Source: Desulfobacterales bacterium HSG17 (lineage in GTDB: Bacteria; Desulfobacterota; Desulfobacteria; Desulfobacterales; Desulfococcaceae). Taken from it: DNA of 5,561 nt. The position numbers and the translations under genes are program-made. The notes under the pieces were generated by a model that was given only the letters and a program-made list of their open reading frames with translations, was not told where the DNA came from and searched no databases. Shown piece after piece: positions 1-4,766 of the stretch (its first letter is position 1; each line of letters starts with the position of its first letter). The stretch covers positions 1 through 5,561 of the forward strand of contig JAUCGD010000221.1 of the NCBI GenBank assembly GCA_030377945.1. Direction: 5' to 3'.

Positions 1-28
1 CATTAAATTGTTTCTGATAATGCCATGT

Positions 29-1117
29 CTATTTCACAATTCTTTCATACAATCCAGGCCCAACAATACCGTCAGCCATAAGGTTATTATCTTTCTGATA
101 CTGCTTTACAATTTCACATGCATGGGGTCCGAAAACACCATCCACTGAAACGTTATACCCGGCTTTTGCAAGGGCAGCCTGCACATTTTTTACATCATAA
201 CCCTTCATATATGGCGTTGCCAGATAAATAGTCCTGTTTTTTGTATCCCCTGAAGACGGATATTGAAGTGGATTATTTTCATAAGCAGCTTCATTCATGC
301 ACTCAAGTTGGGGAATCTGGGGCAGTCTGTTGTGTTTCAGGGAATTTCTTACACGTTCAAGAAGATTTCTCCTGCTTATATTTCCCCCGGATTCACGTAT
401 ATGTTTACAGAAATAATATGTAAAAGCACCGTTATACGAGCCATTGATATTTGCATCTGCCGATTCCTGGTCAGAACGGCATCCAGCCCAGAGAACATGA
501 TTTGCAGTGCTGCGTGTGCCTGAACGGTTTGTGCCTGTAAATCCCCTGGCCGTACCCAGTTCATGTTCCTCACCTTCAGAGCGGTACATAATATCAGGAG
601 GAGGCTGAAGATAGCGGGAAGCATATGAACTGCTGCCCTGTCCTGGGTCAGCAGACCTGGCTGAACGCGCTGAAACCGAATCGTCAAAACCGGTTCCTGA
701 ATGACAGCAGTCCAGGAAAACTTCCAGTAGGGCACCCTTGGGTATCTTATTAAAAATGCGGTTGAGATCATCATCTAAAATAAATCCGTTGTCCCAGTTC
801 ATATCCCAGGGACAGATAAGTTCATCCAGGCCGTCTTCAAGTTCATCCCCATTGCGGTCCCTTACCTGGGACCCATGACCTGAAAAATGAAAAACCATAA
901 AATCACCGGGCCTGGCTTTGCTTACCATATACTCAAGACGGTATAAAATACCTTCCTTTGTTGCACGGGAATCAATTACAGCACGGATGTCATTATTGGA
1001 AAATCCAAGATAATCTTTCAGAACACTTCTCATGTTGCTGACATCATTTTGACAGCCCCTGAGATCACCGATACCTTTATAATCGTTAATACCAACTAAA
1101 AGCGCTCGTCTTGCCAT
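29..1117 (-). CDS. Caspase-like (metacaspase, C14 family) protease with C-terminal peptidoglycan-binding domain
   Basis: This is a 362-residue cysteine protease of the caspase/metacaspase fold (Peptidase_C14). The N-terminal strand ALLVGINDY (5-13) and the conserved GCQNDV (21-26) are typical. The catalytic histidine is H81 in HFSGHGSQ, and the catalytic cysteine is most likely C138 in DCCHSG (136-141). Residues 147-205 are a Ser/Arg/Gly-rich linker between the large and small subunit-like parts. The p10-like part resumes at HVLWAGCRSDQESA (207-220). Residues about 307-361 match the PG_binding_1 pattern, with paired DG.(F/V)G turns at 326-330 and 349-353. There is no signal peptide or membrane segment, so the protein is probably cytoplasmic despite that domain. 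It is the last gene of a three-gene operon, 21 bases after the ATPase gene. Family knowledge predicts cleavage after Arg/Lys and a role in regulated proteolysis or cell death; the target is unknown. The ATG start is fixed by a strong ribosome binding site. Confidence 0.93.
   Translation of the reverse strand: MARRALLVGINDYKGIGDLRGCQNDVSNMRSVLKDYLGFSNNDIRAVIDSRATKEGILYRLEYMVSKARPGDFMVFHFSGHGSQVRDRNGDELEDGLDELICPWDMNWDNGFILDDDLNRIFNKIPKGALLEVFLDCCHSGTGFDDSVSARSARSADPGQGSSSYASRYLQPPPDIMYRSEGEEHELGTARGFTGTNRSGTRSTANHVLWAGCRSDQESADANINGSYNGAFTYYFCKHIRESGGNISRRNLLERVRNSLKHNRLPQIPQLECMNEAAYENNPLQYPSSGDTKNRTIYLATPYMKGYDVKNVQAALAKAGYNVSVDGVFGPHACEIVKQYQKDNNLMADGIVGPGLYERIVK
35..199 (-). other. Peptidoglycan-binding-type domain of the caspase-like protein
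   Basis: These bases encode residues about 307-361. The segment begins GYDVKNVQAALAKAGY and shows the usual helix, then a G-rich turn (VDGVFG), a helix with a QYQ core, and a second turn (ADGIVG). This is the PF01471 pattern, normally found on secreted cell-wall hydrolases and spore proteins. Here it sits on a protease with no export signal, so it may have been reused as a protein or ligand recognition module. That last point is inference. Confidence 0.8.
503..679 (-). other. Low-complexity inter-subunit linker of the caspase-like protein
   Basis: These bases encode residues about 147-205, between the catalytic Cys block and the p10-like block. The segment is rich in Ser, Arg and Gly (for example SVSARSARSADPGQGSSS) and contains several Arg residues, the preferred P1 residue of metacaspases. 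In this family such a linker is often where autocleavage activates the enzyme. Processing here is inferred from composition and position. Confidence 0.5.
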
Positions 1118-1122
1118 AATTT

Positions 1123-1129
1123 CCTCCTT
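1123..1129 (-). promoter_or_regulatory. Strong Shine-Dalgarno for the caspase-like gene
   Basis: Read on the minus strand, AAGGAGG stands 5 bases before the ATG at 1117. It is the closest match to the anti-Shine-Dalgarno consensus in the operon and fixes the start. It also suggests the protease can be translated well independently of the upstream genes. Confidence 0.85.
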
Positions 1130-1138
1130 TTAAATAAA

Positions 1139-3169
1139 TTAAACTCCTTTTAATATCTGTCCCACACGCCAGAATCCAGAATACTCTTTTACATGAAAAT
1201 ATTCCCTTATAAATTTGGTTAATTCCTCAAAAGATACAGGCCGGTGGTCCTTATCCCCTTCCTGTACAGAAATATCTCCTTCCTTAACTGCATAATTAAG
1301 CAATGCCAGGGCATACCATCTTGCAGTCTGATCCTTATCAAGAAAAATATCATGGCCCCCAAGTTGTCTGAATTCGTCAAGCATTTCATTGGTTGCTTTC
1401 CATGCAGGGGGAGCCGGGATTTCACAGCGTGAATCCCTTATGTATATGGCTTTACTTGAAGAATTTTCCTTGAGAAAATCAATCCCCCTTTTCAAACTTG
1501 CCCGCACAGAAGGATTATTTGATTCTACATCAATAATAATAACCGCATCAAAAAGATCTCCGTGTTCAGGCCGAACCTTACAGATAAAATCTATAAACTT
1601 ATCTTCAGGCACTTCAATGGATTCAATATAAAACCCTGTTTCAGGGGACTTGTTATTTATATAAAGTTCCAGGGCGCGTTTCAGTCTGCTCCTGTCAGCA
1701 GGATAGCGGTCAAAATCTGTGATTATGTCCGTACATTGAGATTCAAATTCCTTTTTCAGTTTTTCCGAAGATAAAACAGGTTTGGGTAGAGATTCATCAG
1801 GATATAAAACAGTTCTTAACTGCTGATTTGCCTGCATAATGACCTGTCGCGGGCTGTAAAGACGATCTTTAAATGTTTTGGATAATTCATCTTTATCAAA
1901 AGGATATAAATCATCAGATATTTTTTCATCAAGAACTGATGTAAGGCGGCTTTTAATGATTTCCACAGCCTGCACATCATTACATCCTTTAAGGGAAAAC
2001 TCATTGGTTGACAGTCTTGTAACAACCTGCTGGTTAAGTTTTTTACTGAATTTTTCTTCCCATTGCGCCCCACGGACAAAAACTATGGGCAGCATGGCTT
2101 TTGCATGATCTACAAGATACTCGGTCATAACCTCCAGGGAACGTTTTTTCATATCTGTGTCGTAGTTTTCAAGCCTGTCAAAACATATGACAAGGGGCTG
2201 TCCATAGTGGGCAAGTAAAATTCCAAGGGAGTTTAAAATATTTTTAGCTTCCTGTTCCTGTAAAGGTGAAGATTCATAAATGCGATCAGGAACTCCCAGT
2301 AAAGCAGTATCTGTTTCATCAAGAATACCGCCTTTTAACCATTCGATAACAGCTCCTCTTTTTTCTGAAGATCTGTATTGCAAAAGAACTTTTATAAAAT
2401 CCTTGGGTATTTCAGGGAATTTTGACCTTATGAAATTTATGCTTAATTCTTCTATATTTGCAGGTTTCAGGGCTTCAGTTTCCTTTTTTGCAGTCTCATT
2501 ATTTTCATTACCTGATTTTACATTACCTGATCTTACATTTTCGGCAGGCACAAAAACCAGTTCTAAAAAAATTCTGAATGCTTTGGTCAGATTTAAAAAA
2601 AAATCCTCGTTCAATTTCTTTGGCTGAAAAACCAGTTTCATGCTTTTTCCAAATTCATCCATTAATGAATCTGAAGAGGGGGATTTTGTAGGCTCAATTT
2701 TTTGCAGGTCAGTGTTTAATCCGGCCTGTAATTCGGACAAAGGTTTATTTTCAACATCTTTAATAATCCTGTCTATGATAAAATCAAGTTGTGTTTTCAG
2801 GCTTGACCGGTCAACAGGATAGCAGAGATTAACAATAATCTCCCGCAGCAGATAGCGGTAAGTCTGTTCAGGATCTTCAATAGGCTGGATATAGGCAAAA
2901 GAAAAGGGCCTGTCAGCAGTCTTTCCATGCTTTAAAACCCTGCCTATCAAATGGGTTTTACCACTGCCTGTTTCACCAAAAACAAGACCTGCACAGGGCA
3001 GCACAGGATTTTTTGTTTTCTGCCCGATTAATTGGGAAAGCCCGTTAAAAGCAACAGCATTTATGGAATCAATGTCCGGGTATTTATCCTCCCAGGGATT
3101 TCCCACGCTGGAAGAGATAAACGGGTTTTCGGATTTTAATAACTCAAGTCTTTTATCATAATCATTCAT
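1139..3169 (-). CDS. P-loop ATPase, ORC/STAND/KAP-like, with uncharacterised C-terminal domain
   Basis: This 676-residue protein has a clear Walker A, GETGSGKT (65-72), preceded by a conserved-looking NPW..KYPDIDSIN segment (24-37). The Walker B is LVICFDRLE (326-334), with D331 and a possible catalytic E334. A sensor-1-like strand IVFVRG follows (362-367), then a sensor-2-like SPRQVIMQAN (439-448) as in ORC/Cdc6-type AAA+ and STAND ATPases. A long, partly polar insert (about 135-300) separates Walker A from Walker B. It includes a Gly/Asn/Lys linker at 211-230. Residues about 480-660 form a separate domain with DLFDAVIIIDVES (538-550), KAIYIRDSR (573-581) and WYALALLNYAV (618-628), whose family I cannot name. 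No membrane segment is evident. The ATG has a GGTGGGG ribosome binding site 8 bases away. It lies between the winged-helix and caspase genes in a tight operon, so it probably acts as the nucleotide-dependent switch or sensor for the protease; that role is inference. Confidence 0.85.
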   Translation of the reverse strand: MNDYDKRLELLKSENPFISSSVGNPWEDKYPDIDSINAVAFNGLSQLIGQKTKNPVLPCAGLVFGETGSGKTHLIGRVLKHGKTADRPFSFAYIQPIEDPEQTYRYLLREIIVNLCYPVDRSSLKTQLDFIIDRIIKDVENKPLSELQAGLNTDLQKIEPTKSPSSDSLMDEFGKSMKLVFQPKKLNEDFFLNLTKAFRIFLELVFVPAENVRSGNVKSGNENNETAKKETEALKPANIEELSINFIRSKFPEIPKDFIKVLLQYRSSEKRGAVIEWLKGGILDETDTALLGVPDRIYESSPLQEQEAKNILNSLGILLAHYGQPLVICFDRLENYDTDMKKRSLEVMTEYLVDHAKAMLPIVFVRGAQWEEKFSKKLNQQVVTRLSTNEFSLKGCNDVQAVEIIKSRLTSVLDEKISDDLYPFDKDELSKTFKDRLYSPRQVIMQANQQLRTVLYPDESLPKPVLSSEKLKKEFESQCTDIITDFDRYPADRSRLKRALELYINNKSPETGFYIESIEVPEDKFIDFICKVRPEHGDLFDAVIIIDVESNNPSVRASLKRGIDFLKENSSSKAIYIRDSRCEIPAPPAWKATNEMLDEFRQLGGHDIFLDKDQTARWYALALLNYAVKEGDISVQEGDKDHRPVSFEELTKFIREYFHVKEYSGFWRVGQILKGV
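2506..2535 (-). repeat. 15-bp tandem duplication inside the ATPase gene
   Basis: Two adjacent 15-bp units (2506-2520 and 2521-2535) differ at one base. They encode consecutive pentapeptides, VRSGN and VKSGN, in the polar insert between Walker A and Walker B (residues about 212-221). Because the unit is a multiple of three, copy number can change without breaking the reading frame, which fits a flexible linker. Confidence 0.85.
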
Positions 3170-3177
3170 TTTTATTT

Positions 3178-3184
3178 CCCCACC
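3178..3184 (-). promoter_or_regulatory. Ribosome binding site of the ATPase gene
   Basis: GGTGGGG on the minus strand lies 8 bases before the ATG at 3169, in the 18-base gap after the winged-helix gene stop. It is weaker than the site of the protease gene, so coupling to upstream translation may contribute. Confidence 0.55.
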
Positions 3185-3187
3185 AGG

Positions 3188-3901
3188 TCAAAGTAATATA
3201 TAAAAGCCTTTTTTATCAGTATATGAATTATTTATCTGCTCCTCTGTCAGGGAAGACGGGTCTCCGCCGTGAAGCTCTATAATATAGTCAGCCATTAATT
3301 TTTCAAGAACTTTGTTAAATTCCAAATCCGGCCATCCCAGGTATTCACGTATGCGGTGAATGCGGACAAAATTCCTGCCTTTCCCGATTTCATCATATGC
3401 AGCCTTAAAAGCCAGGGGTTTATCAATTGCTTTATTCTCATCTGCTATACTTTGCTTTTGGAGCATTTCTTTTTTATCTTGAAACAGTTCCAGCTTTGGC
3501 TTATGTAAATCATTAACAATACAGCAGACTATCCCTTTTCTTATAAGAATATTTAACACAGGGATATATTCTTTTTTCAACAGAGGCAGTTTATTGCCAA
3601 GCTGTTTTGTTGATATTCCGGGATTGATCTCTATGAATTCTGAAATAATATTTTCTATGGGAATATCAAATCCAATAGAAACGGAACGAGGGCCTTTAAA
3701 GGTTCTTAATGATTTTCCCAGGTAAGGAGTTAATGCTTTTAAAGTTTCTGAAGAGCTTGATTTTTTTGTTAATTTTATTTGTTTTAAATATTTGACAGAA
3801 AGAAAATTTCTTATCTGGTTTACAGAAAGAAATTTTTTACCTTTTGTGTTTAAGATATTTGAAACCTGATTTTCAATCTCAGGCAAAGATTCTTTTTCCA
3901 T
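3188..3901 (-). CDS. Putative winged-helix (multi-wHTH) protein, first gene of the caspase operon
   Basis: This is a 237-residue, Lys-rich protein of no family I can name with certainty. Its pattern suggests three winged-helix-like units. The first, about 8-75, contains FLSVNQIRNFL. The second, about 80-130, has ENIISEFIEINPGISTKQLG followed by a two-strand wing after LIRKGIV. The third, about 165-237, has FVRIHRIREYLGW, then VLEKLMADYIIELHGGDPSS and a closing LTEEQINNSYTDKKG. The third is the most distinctive. No membrane segment or signal peptide is seen. A reading frame continues upstream to a TTG at 3940, but the ATG at 3901 has a GGAG 9 bases before it and gives a normal soluble N-terminus, so I chose 3901. 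As the promoter-proximal gene, 18 bases before the ATPase gene, it could be the operon's regulator, a DNA-binding sensor or an adaptor to the ATPase. The sequence does not decide between these. Confidence 0.8.
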   Translation of the reverse strand: MEKESLPEIENQVSNILNTKGKKFLSVNQIRNFLSVKYLKQIKLTKKSSSSETLKALTPYLGKSLRTFKGPRSVSIGFDIPIENIISEFIEINPGISTKQLGNKLPLLKKEYIPVLNILIRKGIVCCIVNDLHKPKLELFQDKKEMLQKQSIADENKAIDKPLAFKAAYDEIGKGRNFVRIHRIREYLGWPDLEFNKVLEKLMADYIIELHGGDPSSLTEEQINNSYTDKKGFYILL

Positions 3902-3910
3902 AATTTTAAA

Positions 3911-3914
3911 CTCC
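3911..3914 (-). promoter_or_regulatory. Shine-Dalgarno deciding the start of the winged-helix gene
   Basis: GGAG on the minus strand is 9 bases before the ATG at 3901. It lies inside the longer TTG-initiated reading frame, which has no such site, and so supports the shorter protein. Confidence 0.7.
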
Positions 3915-3955
3915 GGCTGAATAATAAAAAGTATATACAAACAATCTTTTATTTA

Positions 3956-3984
3956 TTCATACTGATTTAAAGCTATAATTTCAA
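3956..3984 (-). promoter_or_regulatory. Candidate sigma-70-type promoter of the caspase operon
   Basis: On the minus strand, TTGAAA (3984-3979) is followed after exactly 17 bases by TATGAA (3961-3956). The -35 matches consensus at 5 of 6 positions and the -10 at 4 of 6. It would start transcription around 3949, giving a leader of roughly 45-50 bases before the ATG at 3901. The whole intergenic region is AT-rich, so a chance match is possible. Confidence 0.4.
3974..3979 (+). promoter_or_regulatory. Candidate -10 element for the M15 peptidase gene
   Basis: A perfect TATAAT lies 21 bases before the ATG at 4001. No convincing -35 is seen 16-18 bases upstream, only AT-rich sequence. Its last base overlaps the -35 candidate of the opposite-strand operon, so the two promoters could compete for polymerase. 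Confidence 0.3.
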
Positions 3985-4000
3985 TATAAATTATTAAACA

Positions 4001-4672
4001 ATGAATTATGAAACAGAAGGCATGAAAAATAAGTATTTAATTATAATAATATTGATAGTGTGTATGGCTGCCAAAACCCTTTGCTTTGCGTCTGGTTTTA
4101 CATCTGGGCCTCCGGGCAGTTTAAATAATCCCATAATAGACAGCAAACTTACATGGAATCAGGCACTAATAAAGAAATCCGGTCTGACTGCACCTGAAGA
4201 TATTATAATAGATCAGGTTCTTCTGACTGTTTTATACTATTCCTTTGACAACAAGATTCATCAAGGGCAGATTGTAATACATAAAGATTTGTCAGCAGAT
4301 ATAAAAATGATATTTACCCTGGCTTTAAAAGAAAAGTTTCCCTTTGCTTCTGTTATACCGATTTCTCAATTTGACTGGGATGATGGTAAAAGTATGAAAG
4401 CCAATAACACATCAGGGTTTAACTACCGCAATGCAGCAGGAAGTAAAAGACTGTCAAAACATGCTTTTGGCCGTGCTGTTGATATTAATCCTTTTTTAAA
4501 TCCATATATAAAAAATAATTTTTCCCTTCCCTGGGGATCTCAATATGACCCTGATAAGCCGGGAACATTGACATCTGATTCTCCCCTGGTAAAAGCCTTT
4601 TTAAAATCAGGGTGGATATGGGGCGGAAACTGGAAAACTATTAAGGATTATCAGCATTTTGACCATGATTAA
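4001..4672 (+). CDS. Exported M15-family metallopeptidase (D-alanyl-D-alanine carboxypeptidase-like)
   Basis: This 223-residue protein fits the VanY/Peptidase_M15_4 group of zinc peptidases, which trim D-Ala or cut other bonds in peptidoglycan stem peptides. The zinc-site signature SKHAFGRAVDIN (152-163) supplies H154 and D161. NTSGFNYR (136-143) is the characteristic upstream block. The C-terminal block WIWGGNW...DYQHF (205-220) supplies the catalytic acid D216 and third zinc ligand H219. All key residues are present, so it looks active. KNKYLIIIILIVCMAAKTLCFA (9-30) is a signal peptide or N-terminal anchor, so the enzyme acts outside the inner membrane. The start is uncertain: the ATG at 4001 has no ribosome binding site. 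The in-frame ATG at 4022 gives a more typical signal peptide (MKNK...), but its AGAAGG is only one base away. The gene is divergent from the caspase operon. It ends HFDHD, with the stop codon inside an 8-bp tandem repeat. Confidence 0.9.
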   Translation: MNYETEGMKNKYLIIIILIVCMAAKTLCFASGFTSGPPGSLNNPIIDSKLTWNQALIKKSGLTAPEDIIIDQVLLTVLYYSFDNKIHQGQIVIHKDLSADIKMIFTLALKEKFPFASVIPISQFDWDDGKSMKANNTSGFNYRNAAGSKRLSKHAFGRAVDINPFLNPYIKNNFSLPWGSQYDPDKPGTLTSDSPLVKAFLKSGWIWGGNWKTIKDYQHFDHD

Positions 4673-4694
4673 ATGATTAAATGATTAAATGATT
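4667..4694 (+). repeat. 8-bp tandem repeat (GATTAAAT units) at the end of the M15 gene
   Basis: Three perfect GATTAAAT units (4667-4674, 4675-4682, 4683-4690) are followed by a partial GATT. The first unit contains the last codon and the TAA stop of the peptidase gene, so the repeat reaches into the coding sequence. Such arrays change copy number by slippage; since the first unit already carries the stop, expansion would not alter the protein. Confidence 0.9.
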
Positions 4695-4733
4695 TACTAT
4701 GAATAATCATTTAATCACGTTAATCATTTAATC
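4683..4733. repeat. Inverted repeat between the M15 gene and selD
   Basis: The 12-mer GATTAAATGATT at 4683-4694 (also present at 4667 and 4675 in the tandem array) has perfect inverted copies AATCATTTAATC at 4705-4716 and 4722-4733. A hairpin with a 12-bp stem and 10-base loop can form at 4683-4716, with alternative pairings using the other copies. The stem is almost all A-T and no T-run follows, so it is not a typical intrinsic terminator. It may protect the 3' end of the upstream mRNA, or be a dispersed intergenic repeat or mobile remnant. Confidence 0.75.
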
Positions 4734-4754
4734 AAGGTTAAAATAACAACTTAC

Positions 4755-4758
4755 GGAG
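4755..4758 (+). promoter_or_regulatory. Shine-Dalgarno of selD
   Basis: GGAG stands 8 bases before the ATG at 4767. It supports a start upstream of the in-frame TGA, which matters because a caller treating TGA as stop would move the start downstream. Confidence 0.75.
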
Positions 4759-4766
4759 ATTTAAAA

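Noticed and set aside
1..28. Another gene downstream of the caspase-like gene
   Set aside because: On the minus strand an ATG at 26 reaches a stop after seven codons, and the ATG at 3 leaves the window at once; nothing can be supported in 28 bases.
376..774. 132-residue minus-strand frame within the caspase-like gene
   Set aside because: It is a shifted frame over the catalytic region of a gene with clear conserved motifs; no independent ribosome binding site was seen.
2280..2627. 115-residue plus-strand frame opposite the ATPase gene
   Set aside because: It is antisense to a well-supported gene, with composition of a mirror frame and no ribosome binding site noticed.
3902..3940. Upstream extension of the winged-helix protein to a TTG at 3940
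   Set aside because: The extension adds a hydrophobic stretch with a rare start and no ribosome binding site, while the ATG at 3901 has GGAG at a normal distance.
4667..4733. CRISPR-like or terminator interpretation of the repeat array
   Set aside because: Units are 8-12 bp with no unique spacers of CRISPR length, and the AT-only stem lacks a GC-rich base and trailing T-run expected of an intrinsic terminator.
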